Part shown: piece by piece, positions 48,987 to 64,000 of the stretch | How the letters are laid out: each line of letters opens with the position of its first letter | How positions within the stretch are numbered: position 1 is the stretch's first letter | The notes under the pieces: generated by a model | What the model saw: the letters and a program-made list of their open reading frames with translations, nothing else | Database searches by the model: none | What the model was told of the DNA's origin: nothing | Program-made: the position numbers and the translations under genes | NCBI GenBank assembly: GCA_033239005.1 | Contig: BSQZ01000039.1 | Location: 1,385,816 to 1,449,815, forward strand | Direction: 5' to 3' | DNA length: 64,000 bases | DNA from: Lamellibrachia satsuma | Lineage: Eukaryota > Annelida > Polychaeta > Sabellida > Siboglinidae

Positions 48987-50423
48987 GTAAGGTGAAGAAG
49001 GTACAAAATACATTTTTCGAAACCTGCATGTTAAATTCGTTGAATTCCTTATGCAAACTCTCTCTCCTTCTTTTGTCGGACAAGAACGAAACATGTTGCC
49101 CTGGTACGTTTCGCAAGCAATATTACCTACGTATTCCACATTCATCTGAACGTTGCCTTTACACAAAGATCCACCAGAAAGTTAGGGATGCCAACAAGTC
49201 CAGACGTGTTTTGTAAGCAGGGGTCTGAGGAAGTGTTCATGCCTAAGTTCACCAGTCTGGAAACATACACATAAAAGTTAGACCAGTGGCAACGAGTGGA
49301 CGTTGTCCTGCAAGACGCAAGTCCTTCAAGCTGATGCAAATGTTTCATGAGGTTCCACAAGGCAGTAAAATCTTTGAAGGAGCTGGCTCTATTTCATCAA
49401 CAACTGAGAGTGCGTCATTTCATTATCAGCAGATCCGTAAACTTGAGAAGATAATGGCAAGAATGTTTGTAACCATAGCCATGGATATTTTAGAAACGTA
49501 TATATATATATATATACTGCATGAATGGGTAGACGTATAATGCTTACTTCAAAAGCCAACAGGTAGCACTCCGCCCAATTGTGGTGCATTGGAGTAGTGC
49601 GGATCGTGGCCTGAAATACAAGTGATGCATGATTGTGTCAGATTATTATGATCACAAAAGCACATCATAGTACGGCATTCGCATGATACTATCCGTGTTC
49701 CGCACCACATCACGTTATTCTAGAAATCAGATACTTGGCAGTTGTTTTTAATCTGGTCACAGCAAAGGACTATGTGATGATGCCGGTGGTGCCGGAAATG
49801 AAATCTTTAAAAACCAATAAATATTCAATATGTGTACATGATTACATGTCACAACATGTGTTATGTTGTTTTCCTGGATATTTTCCACTTCATGACGCTT
49901 AATTAAAGTTATATTGCGTGTCACCAGTGTCACCAATGTCAGTACATTCAGCTCACATTTAGCCAAATCCCAATGCCAGGACGTACACGGCAGTTGCTTC
50001 AGCCAAATATTACTTATCAAAGTAACTGACTATGTATCATATACAATTTTCCCCAAAATTATGAAAGAACTGCAGTAGTTGAAAGAAGGCCTTTAATAAA
50101 AAAAATTCAAATACTACGACCAAACTAATCATGACAGAAAAAAGTTTCGAAGTCAAATGTTATGTTGTAGCTTTTGTTTTTTATTCATTGACATGTATGC
50201 TAGATGATGAAATGTTCAGATTGTACTTAGTATTGTAAATTGTCGACGGTGAAGATGGACACTTGTTGAAAATCATGTTCGACTTCATGTAACTGTCATA
50301 GAAACGTAATTATATGAACATGCAACTTACACTTTTTAGGTAATACACTTACTTTTTGACCTGCTACAAAACAAATTGTACATTTTTGGGGACATTGGGT
50401 CTTTTAGCATTTTTGTATATATC

Positions 50424-50600
50424 AAAATGTTATTGACAAATGTTTTCTTGTGACATTGATATAACCTTTGTAAAATGTCACAAAATGTTATTGACAAATG
50501 TTTTCTTGTGACATTGATATAACCTTTGTAAAATGTCACAAAATGTTATTGACAAATGTTTTCTTGTGACATTGATATAACCTTTGTAAAATGTCACAAA
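50424..50600 (+). repeat. 58-bp tandem triplication
   Basis: AAAATGTTATTGACAAATGT recurs at 58-bp steps (TGTTATTG at 50428, 50486, 50544). The homologous place in copy B (about 61220) has a single unit, so the expansion is younger than the duplication. Confidence 0.9.
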
Positions 50601-51797
50601 ATGCATCTGCAAATGCGGTACATTTTACTAACACATTAAAGCTGCTAATACAAAGCGTTGACAATGTACAATTTATAATAGAATGTTGTGTATGATGACA
50701 ATTGACAATATCAATCGGGCCTACACACTTGCAGTTTACTCTGGTTAGTCAGCATGTGGTGCCATCTACCGAACATCTCCTTTGGCATTTGGCCCCCCCC
50801 CCTTAATACAGTGTCGTGCAGAATGTGCGGAATGTCGTACATGTATTAGGGGTGAGATTTAGCGGTCGCCCGGTCGCCAATGGCGCCTAAAAATGGCTTC
50901 GGCCGGCTTCAATGTTTGACAACAGTAGCCCGCATGGCGACTCGAAATATTTACGGAGCTACATTATTTTAGACCCAGCAAAAATAAACGGAATGTTAAT
51001 AAACATCTAAGGACAGAAGTGTTGTCCTGGTTATATCGCATTTATGTTAAATATAAATAGCGATTTTGTGATACATTTGACATTGCAAGAAACGTTGCCA
51101 AACCGTAGCCGAAGCGATATAAATAGGGAGCATTCATTGTATTTTTAATCATCCACATAGACGCTCAACATGTAACTGAACGGTCATTATAAACTGAAAT
51201 AATAACAGGTCATGTTAATAGTCTTGGTGCCGCGTGGCGCCACTTTTATATATACCCGTCCTCAGGACGGGACAACGTCGTAGTTCATACGTGACAGTCA
51301 TGTTAGCAATGTTTACCAAATGCCTCAGGACAATACGCTCGAATGTATTACCAGAAACAACCGCGTCACGCACGCTCGCGTCACGCAATTCTCGTTGCAA
51401 GTTCAAAATGTTGAAGGTCGCGTGAATGGATATTTGTGTTGGTTGTAAAATAGTAGAATATCTGCTTTCTACTTTTTATTGTGTATCGGGTGCGTGCGTG
51501 ATATCTACTATAATTAATATAAACCGCCCATATTGTGTTACGTACTCTTATACGGTTTACGTACCGAAGTATTCGCCGCGCCGCGCGTGGTTTCTGCGAT
51601 TGTTGGAAGTTTACGTTTTACGCAGCGAACATTTGATTTACCATAAACCACTAAGAACCCTTGATATGTGGGATATTTCGAAAAAATAAAGGCGTAACGT
51701 TTCATTCGTGGGGTTGTAGATTAATCCCTATAAGTTTGGCGCCCGAGGTGCAAGCCGTTTAGGAGGAAAACGTGAACATAGACTAACCATATATAAA

Positions 51798-51866
51798 CAT
51801 ACATACATACATACATACATACATACATACATACATACATACATACATACATACATACATACATAA
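51798..51866 (+). repeat. (CATA)n microsatellite
   Basis: About 17 tetranucleotide units; the matching point in copy B has only ACATACAAACATA. Confidence 0.95.
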
Positions 51867-51896
51867 GCTATCTCGATTATAGTTAGATATATCTAG

Positions 51897-52634
51897 GCCT
51901 ACATGGTGCGCGGAGCGCTTTTGGTGAATTAATCGGGAAACTGGTTAAAGTTTCTCTAAGCTAGAGTAAAATCAGGTCCTGTAAAAAAATCAAGTTCACA
52001 GGACCTGATGTCCTGTGACGCTTGGAGACTTTTCGCGCAGATTGTTGGTGTACCATGTTATGAAAGCAAAACAACCTGTCACATGTGTACAATTGTATAC
52101 TGTATTTTATTCAGTATTATGTATCACATTGTATTGATCTTGCCTTGAAAATAAATGTCTCAAAACTGTTTGTTTTTTATGTTGTTTATTTGTCGTTGAT
52201 GTCATTCATACATTATATCTTCAATGTATTTACTTTCTATCATCAAAGTCTTGATTAGCAAGTGGGCTACCTAAGAAGCTTCACTTTGCAAGGTTGGTAG
52301 CCCGATTGACTACCTTCTACGACATGCTAAATCTCACCCCTGGTATTGTTCTCCATGCAGTGATTGACACAGTTGTCTAATTACTTTATACACGAATCGA
52401 CACACTCGACTTTGTACAAGAAAGGTTTCGGCGGCCGGGAGACTGGGAGCAGAAGACCACCAGTAGCTTTATTATCTCACATTACATAATTTTTATGCCT
52501 ATATGATATTTAGTATACTACAGTAGGTGGTCCATGTCATATGCTCACTTTGGGTTTCCATGGTATCCCCCATGTCAAACTAATATATTCATTCGTCGTC
52601 ATATTGTAATACATACTGTATGATTGAATAAAAT
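51897..52634. other. No gene recognised
   Basis: Mixed sequence between duplicated copy A and the Cys-rich exon. The palindromic words TCAGGTCCTGT and ACAGGACCTGA (51972-52010) form one short hairpin. Confidence 0.4.
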
Positions 52635-52925
52635 TCATTCGTTATTTGTGATCCGTTGCCTCTCAGCCTCAACGTAACATTTCTCTTCGCATCTATCCCA
52701 CGCTTTCGAACACATGTCCACGCAGAACTTGCGGGAAGCCTCACATGTGTTGTTTTTCCGGCAATGTTCGAAACAACTTTCTAAATCCTTCGAACATAGC
52801 TTGAGGCAAGAGATGAAGTACATAACATATTTGGGTGGCCAGGAGCTACATCTCGTCACTGGAAACTGGCAGCAGCAGATCTCTACCAACAGAAGCAGAA
52901 CAACGCCTGATCTGCCAACGGGAAG
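52635..52925 (-). CDS. Cysteine-rich small secreted peptide, last exon (unrecognised family)
   Basis: A minus-strand frame ending at TGA 52635-52637. A long pyrimidine tract and TTGCAG place an acceptor at 52926-52927 with the exon opening in phase 0 at 52925. It codes for a hydrophobic stretch ('GVVLLLLVEI') that could be a signal peptide, then a Cys-rich domain. Cysteines follow C-x3-C-x6-C-x3-C-x5-C-x6-C-x3-C-x6-C-x3-C, a spacing typical of disulfide-stapled helical hairpins, then a charged tail ending 'ITNNE'. The frame is also open upstream to an ATG at 53030, so an unspliced start is possible. I cannot assign a family or activity. Confidence 0.5.
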   Translation of the reverse strand, partial: LPVGRSGVVLLLLVEICCCQFPVTRCSSWPPKYVMYFISCLKLCSKDLESCFEHCRKNNTCEASRKFCVDMCSKAWDRCEEKCYVEAERQRITNNE

Positions 52926-53364
52926 CTGCAACACACGATACAGTGGAGAAATAAGAAAACACATAAAGCAGTGAACAAGTTTCCATATCGTGTGCCATTT
53001 ATATATGTGACCGGAGACGTTAAATCTCATACTCCACTGATAGACGGAATCTTAATTGACACTGTACGCCGATTGAAGTATTATGTATACACTTGATGAG
53101 GACAGCCAGATATGCACTCACTACTGCATATTTGTATATGGACGTGAACATCACTGTGTGTGTGTTGTTGTTGTTATTGTGCGTGTGAGTGTGAGTGTGT
53201 GTGTGTACGTATATGTAAATGTAAAATTGCATCAAATGTTCTTGCGAAAGATATTCATGATACACACACACTTATATTATTAATTAGAGAATGTCGTCAT
53301 CTTCTTGGAAATACAGGGAATGTGTCAGTCTTGCGCAATATACCTTACAATTACCGGACATCAT

Positions 53365-53497
<133 letters not shown>

Positions 53498-53792
53498 AAG
53501 ATACATCAACAGCACTTCTCCTAGGCTTATTTCTACTCAAATCACTACATCCCTATACCTTGACATCCATAACGTCGGTGGCGTGGAGTAACTCTGGCGT
53601 TGTCTTTTCTTGTCCCTTTGTCTGTGTCACAGGTGAGTTGTATATTGGGTCAGGTACGAGAGACCCTTTCTCCACTGAGAGCTGCGTTTATGGTATATCC
53701 TCGCTACAAGCGCAACGAGTATTAGTGGCCTTAAGTGTGCTGTCCTAAAGTCAAGATGTTTTTTATTTACTTTAATTAATATATTTATAGAA

Positions 53793-57900
<4,108 letters not shown>

Positions 57901-57913
57901 GATACATCATACA

Positions 57914-59300
<1,387 letters not shown>

Positions 59301-59379
59301 ATACAAATCGTCGATGTTGTACGGTTGTGAGGTTCGGAGTAGGTGGCTTAGGGTTAGCTGCAGTCGTCGGGGGCTTCTC

Positions 59380-59775
59380 AGGCTACCCAGAAAGTTGTGT
59401 GCATTCTGTGCATGCGCAAAAAAAACGGAAGTTCATAGTGCATGTGGTCACCGGATTTGGGGTTAGGGTTAGCTGGCCGGATAGAAGCGCAAACTGTGCA
59501 TGCACAAGAAACCAGAAACGGAAGTCCATCGTGCACGTGGTCATCTGAAGCCCCGTGAGCGTCCCCTGGCGAGTGTATCAGCGCAAACCTTGGGGAAATC
59601 CTAAAGGGGAAACCCCGTGAGCACCCCCTGGCGACTACATCAGTGCAAACACCCAAGGGAAACCTCGTTGCTAGGAGAAACCCGTTGCTAGGGCTACGAA
59701 TGTTCCGAGTTACGTAATGGTTAGGGACGCCATAATATACTATTGTTCCGAGTTACGTAATGGTTAGGGTTAGTT
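59380..59775 (+). repeat. GC-rich region of imperfect direct repeats
   Basis: Three duplicated blocks. One is GCATGCGCAAAA...CGGAAGTTCATAGTGCA / GCATGCACAAGA...CGGAAGTCCATCGTGCA. One is CCCCGTGAGC(G/A)(T/C)CCCCTGGCGA, twice (59550, 59614). One is GTTCCGAGTTACGTAATGG, twice (59702, 59745). TTAGGGTTAG appears three times but never as a telomeric run. Confidence 0.75.
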
Positions 59776-59978
59776 CCTGTCGCCAGAGGGCGCCATGGTC
59801 GTCAAGGGATGTGACGTCACAAATGCATGACGTACTCACCTCCCCCTCATTTACGTTTTCAAAAGACCCCTATACAACTGTCGAAAAGACACCACAACAT
59901 GTGAAGGCCGGTCGTCTGCAGCGAGAAGTGAATGAGTTCATAAATGTACCGGATAACTCTATATTCCTCCCAGGAAAG
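59760..59978 (+). CDS. Exon-like ORF, copy B
   Basis: The last 86 bases (59893-59978) are homologous to the copy A exon ('HVKAGRLQREVNEFIN') and end in AAG before donor GTAAGA. Upstream of the duplication break the frame stays open to an ATG at 59760, so copy B would have a different N terminus from copy A. It may be a live first exon or a chance extension. Confidence 0.35.
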
Positions 59979-60486
59979 GTAAGATGAGGAAGGTACAAAA
60001 TACATTTTTCGAAACCTGCATGTTAAATTCGTTGAATTCCTTATGCAAACTCTCTCTCCTTCTGTCGGGCATGACCTAAACATGTTGCCCTGGTACGTTT
60101 CGCAAGCAATATTACCTACGTATTCCACATTCATCTGAACGTTGCTTTTACACAAAGATCCACCAGAAAGTTAGGGATGCCAACAAGTCCAGACGTGTTT
60201 TGTAAGCAAGGGTCTGAGGAAGTGTTCATGCCTAAGTTCATCAGTCTGGAAACATACACATAAAAGTTAGACCAGTGGCAACGAGTGGACGTTGTCCTGC
60301 AAGACGCAAGTCCTTCAAGCTGATGCAAATGTTTCATGAGGTTCCACAAGGCAGTAAAATCTTTGAAGGAGCTGGCTCTATTTCATCAACAACTGAGAGT
60401 GCGTCATTTCATTATCAGCAGATCCGTAAACTTGAGAAGATAATGGCAAGAATGTTTGTAACCATAGCCATGGATATTTTAGAAAC

Positions 60487-60558
<72 letters not shown>

Positions 60559-62545
60559 TGCATGAATGGGTAGACGTATAATGCTTACTTCAAAAGCCAA
60601 CAGGTAGCACTCCTCCCAATTGTGGTGCATTGGAGTATTGCGGATCGTGGCCTGAAATACATGTTTTCCTGGATATTTTCCACTTCATGACGCCTAATTA
60701 AAGTTATATTGCGTGTCACCAGTGTCACCAATGTCAGTACATTCAGCTCACATTTAGCCAAATCCCAATGCCAGGACGTACACGGCAGTTGCTTCAGCCA
60801 AATATTACTTATCAAAGTAACTGACTATGTGTCATATACAATTTTCCACAAAATTATGAAAGAACTGCAGTAGTTGAAAGAAGGCCTTTCATAAAAAAAA
60901 TTCAAATACTACGACCAAACTAATCATGACAGAAAAAAGTTTCGATGTCAAATGTTATGTTGTAGCTTTTGTTTTTTATTCATTGACATGTTTGCTAGAT
61001 GATGAAATGTTCAGATTGTACTTAGTATTGTAAATTGTCGACGGTGAAGATGGACACTTGTTGAAAATCATGTTCGACTTCATGTAACTGTCATAGAAAC
61101 GTAATTATATGAAGATACAAGTTACACTTTTTAAATAATACACTTACTTTTTGACCTGCTACAAAACAAATTGTAAATTGTTGGGGACATTGGGTCTTTC
61201 AGCATTTTTGCACAAATCAAAATGTTATTGACAAATGTTTTCTAATGGCATTGGTATAACCCTTGTAAAATGTCACAAGATGCATTTGCAAATGCGCTAC
61301 ATTTTACTAACACATTAACGCTGCTAATACAAAGCGTTGACAATGTACAATTTATAATAGAATGTTGTATATATGATGACAATTGACAAAATTAATCGGG
61401 CCTACACACGTGCAGATTACTCTGGTTAGTCATCATGTGGCGCCATCTACCGAACATCTCCTTTGGCATTAGGCCCCCTCTTTAAAACAGTGTCGGGCAG
61501 AATATGCGGAAGGCCGCACATGTATTAGGGGTGAGATTTAGCAGTCGCCCGGTCGCCAATGGCGCCCAAAAATGGCTTCGGGCGACATAAATTTTTGATA
61601 ACAGTAGCCCGCATATTTGCGGAGCTACATTATTTTAGAACCAGCAAACATAAACGGAATGTTAATGAACCTCTAAGGACAGAAGTGTTGTCCTTGCTAT
61701 ATCGCATTTATGTTAACCATAAATAGCGATTTGTGACACATTTGACATTGCAAGAAACGTTGCCAAACCGTAGCCGAAGCGATATCAATAGAGAGCATTC
61801 ATTGTATTTTTAATCAACCACATCGACGCTCAACATGTAACCATGGACTTATATGTATAAATATATGTTCATGATGTAACTGAATGGTCATTATACACTG
61901 ACATAATAACCGGTCATGTTAATAGTCTTGGTTCCGGGTGGCGCCACTTTTATATATACTAGCAAAAATGCCCGTCCACAGGTCGGGATAACGTGGTAGT
62001 TCATACGTGACAATCATGTTAGAAATGTTTACCAAATGCCTCAGGACAATATGCCATCAATACGCTCGAACGTATTACCAGAAACAACCGCGTCACGCAC
62101 GTAATCCAATTCTCATTGCATGTTCAAAATGTTGAAAGTATTGGTTGTAGAATAGTAGAATATCTGCTTTATACTGTCTTTTTATTGTGTATCGGGTGGG
62201 TGCGTGATTTCTACTATAATTAATATAAACCGCCCATATGGTGCTACGTACTCTCAAACGGTTTACGTTCCGAAGTATTCGCCGCGCCGCGCGTGGTTTC
62301 TGCGATTGTTGGAAATTAACGTTTTACGCGGCGAACATTTGATTTACCATAAATCACTAAGAACCCTTGATATATGGGGTATTTCGAAAAAGCAAAGGGG
62401 TTACGTTTCATTCGAGGGGTGGTAGATTAATCCCTATAAGTTTGGCGCCCGAAGTGTAAGCCGTTTAGAAGGAAAACGTGAACATAACCATATGTAAATA
62501 TACATACAAACATAAGCTATCTCGATTACAGTTAGATATATCTAG
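59893..62545 (+). repeat. Duplicated segment, copy B (about 2.65 kb)
   Basis: Direct copy of 48901-51896 with scattered substitutions, a 250-bp deletion at about 60660, a long (TA)n expansion at 60488-60556 and a single 58-bp unit. It ends at TTAGATATATCTAG (62545), after which the two copies differ. Confidence 0.9.
60488..60556. repeat. (TA)n microsatellite inside copy B
   Basis: About 34 TA units where copy A (49500-49516) has about eight. Confidence 0.97.
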
Positions 62546-62609
62546 TGGAGAGTTGCCGGGATTGGACCAGTTCCTCGATCGGACTAATGCTGTATATTCG
62601 GATGGTACG
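62546..62609 (+). CDS. Exon-like block after copy B (unrecognised)
   Basis: 64 nt between an AG (ATATATCTAG) exactly at the duplication edge and a strong donor (ACG then GTAAGT). It encodes 'GELPGLDQFLDRTNAVYSDG' in phase 2. The frame also stays open past the donor to 62945, giving a possible 155-codon ORF from 62478, so the splice interpretation is uncertain. No family recognised. Confidence 0.3.
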
Positions 62610-63063
62610 GTAAGTTTCGACGAAATAGCAGTACTTCTTAAATATTTATCACTGAAAGTAGGTTTTCTATGTCCCCGACATAATAACCAGGCTGTGTTAT
62701 CAGTACAGATGCCTTGGTCATACTTACAAGCGAAAATATGTGTCCATCAAGAGTATAGGAACCCAAAGTATGTGGCGATAATAAGAATTTTAATGTGGAT
62801 GTCGTCTGCTTATGATGACAATGCAATATTTTTAACACGTGAAATTCCACGATTGGACCACTACAGTTGCCACATTTGGACCAGTGACCCACATAAGGGT
62901 TTCCCATCATTAGATGTGTGTAATTATTCTAACACAGTTTATTGATTGATAGAAAGTAGTATTAAACAAGGGGGCAATTATAATAATGCAAATAAAGGAA
63001 GTTGCTGTTTGGTCCAATCGAGGGAACTTGTAACAGAACACATTTGGTCACAGGTAAATTACA

Positions 63064-63417
63064 TTGTTTTTTAATGTGGCGTACAGAAAAGCGTCATGCG
63101 TCCAGAATGCTATTAATGGCTTAAGGGAGGCAGGTCTGGGATCATTGACCATATACGTATTCCAAGACTTCGACTTCGCTGCTGCTACGGTAACTAATGT
63201 AATCACGGAAGCTGCACAAGAGCACAACCTTACACCACCTCTCAACCCAACTATTGCAGCTCCAGCAGTGACAGCAGTTGTCATGGTGACTGCACAAGAG
63301 CACAACCCTACGCCACCTCTCAACCCAGCTATTGCATCTCCAGCATTGGCAACTGTTGTCATGGTGACTGCACAAGAGCACAACCCTAGGCTATGCTACC
63401 TCTCATCCCAGCACTGA
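63064..63417 (+). CDS. ORF with a 26-residue tandem repeat (unrecognised)
   Basis: The frame contains 'VQNAINGLREAGLGSLTIYV' and then a 78-bp tandem repeat translated as 'AQEHNPTPPLNPAIASPALA' plus 'TVVMVT'. There are about two full units in frame from 63214, with decayed units continuing to about 63500 out of frame. A plausible acceptor (GGCGTACAG) at 63078-63086 would open the exon at 'KASCVQNAI'. The repeat keeps frame (78 = 26 codons) with several synonymous or mild changes, consistent with coding but not proof. Confidence 0.4.
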   Translation: MFFNVAYRKASCVQNAINGLREAGLGSLTIYVFQDFDFAAATVTNVITEAAQEHNLTPPLNPTIAAPAVTAVVMVTAQEHNPTPPLNPAIASPALATVVMVTAQEHNPRLCYLSSQH

Positions 63418-63500
63418 CAGCAGTTGTCATGGTGATTTCACAAGAGCACAACCCTTCGCCACCTCTGAAACCAGTTGTTGTCACTATAACATTGCTGGTT
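63214..63500 (+). repeat. 78-bp tandem repeat, about 3.5 units
   Basis: GCACAAGAGCACAACCCTAC recurs at 63214, 63292 and 63370, with TCACAAGAGCACAACCCTTC at about 63438. Units end in GTTGTCATGGTGACT. Confidence 0.9.
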
Positions 63501-63927
63501 GTTGCCATGGAAGCTGTACCAGAGTTATGCCCACCGAAAAAAGAAACTAGCTAAACAAAGCAAAGTCGGACCGGAGATAGCTACACCTACTAGGCCTACA
63601 CCCACCCAAGAGCCCAGTACTTCTAAGACCTCTGCAACTCAATGGAGAGTGTACAACAGTTCTGATCCACCCATACCTAGTCGATTGCAGCTCATCAAGG
63701 ACATCGAAGGCTGCAAAACTGGTCAAAGGTGCACCATTGTGTACGATGCCAAAATCTGCCCAGGCTTAAAGCGACGAGTGACGAAAGAAACTGTGGCGGT
63801 GCAGTGTGATGAAAGTATCTATGGTGCCAGTGCATGCAATTGCGAGACAGAACATGTTGTGATGGGCTTTAAAGGATGTCGATCATTTCTGCTAGCCTAT
63901 TCCGGAGCCATTTTCAGACGACTGTGA
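63499..63927 (+). CDS. Unrecognised ORF at the right edge
   Basis: 142 codons with a basic N terminus ('HRKKKLAKQSK'), a Thr/Pro/Ser-rich spacer ('TPTRPTPTQEPSTSKTSAT') and a compact C-terminal part with five cysteines ('DIEGCKTGQRC', 'AKICPG', 'SACNCETEHVV'), ending at TGA 63925-63927. Composition is less AT-rich than the surroundings and the C-terminal half looks like folded protein. It could be the last exon of a gene on this strand, with 'TACCAG' at about 63515-63520 as acceptor. I do not recognise the family. Confidence 0.45.
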   Translation: MLPWKLYQSYAHRKKKLAKQSKVGPEIATPTRPTPTQEPSTSKTSATQWRVYNSSDPPIPSRLQLIKDIEGCKTGQRCTIVYDAKICPGLKRRVTKETVAVQCDESIYGASACNCETEHVVMGFKGCRSFLLAYSGAIFRRL

Positions 63928-64000
63928 ATATTAGGCCTTGTTAACATTTCCTTTGACTATTGATTAATTTTATGTTTCCAATGAATACTATATTTTACTC

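Larger units (their letters stand above)
48901..51896 (+). repeat. Duplicated segment, copy A (about 3.0 kb)
   Basis: Starts CACAACATGTGAAGGCCGGT and ends CGATTATAGTTAGATATATC near 51896. It aligns in the same orientation with 59893-62545. Copy A has about 250 bp extra (roughly 49618-49868), three 58-bp units at 50424-50600 where B has one, and a (CATA)n tract at 51798-51866. It lies directly after the satellite and its short leader exon. Confidence 0.9.

Noticed and set aside
48969..49166. Minus-strand ORF conserved in both duplicated copies
   Set aside because: Opposite to the exon-like frame; copy B differs by an in-frame deletion, and both fit shared ancestry without coding.
59455..59775. 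TTAGGGTTAG words as interstitial telomere sequence
   Set aside because: Only two adjacent units each time, inside an otherwise unrelated imperfect repeat.

Overview
This is a window of an AT-rich, repeat-laden animal genome. The genes have introns with GT-AG sites, the one recognisable gene is metazoan, and there are tRNA-type SINEs, an APE-type LINE, a Tigger-like DNA transposon, foldback elements and many tandem arrays. The repeat mix would suit a marine invertebrate such as a mollusc or another lophotrochozoan, but the species is not settled by the sequence. I see no prokaryotic features, CRISPR arrays, rRNA genes or functional tRNA genes.

Left part (about 1-23350): the 5' part of a CLIP1 (CLIP-170 family microtubule plus-end protein) gene on the minus strand. 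Nine exons join in frame. They give an N-terminal 'PSGLKAP' segment, two CAP-Gly domains, a Ser-rich linker and the start of the long coiled coil (499 codons so far). The last visible exon is at 4763-4876, so the gene runs off the left edge. A tenth, phase-compatible exon at 20293-20406 may be an extra cassette. Most of these exons sit beside short-period tandem arrays. The most striking array (7602-9490) is about 31 copies of a 62-bp unit derived from a CLIP1 intron/exon junction, so each copy carries a decoy 3' splice site.

Middle (about 23-42 kb): probably the long first intron and promoter of CLIP1. A candidate untranslated first exon lies near 40.08-40.2 kb. It holds a 22-bp array rich in TGACGTCA (CRE) motifs split by a foldback element, a 1.18-kb Tigger-like element, a second foldback element, SINE fragments and LINE 3' fragments.

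42.2-48.8 kb: a satellite of 47/48-bp monomers (about 104 copies) in a 1746-bp higher-order repeat with a 415-bp non-satellite spacer.

Right part (48.8-64 kb): two diverged direct copies (about 3.0 and 2.65 kb, 11 kb apart) of a segment carrying one exon-like ORF. Between them lie a cysteine-rich peptide exon, a pure (CAG)43 run and a decayed LINE bordered by (TA)n on both sides. At the right edge are unrecognised plus-strand ORFs, one with a 26-residue tandem repeat.
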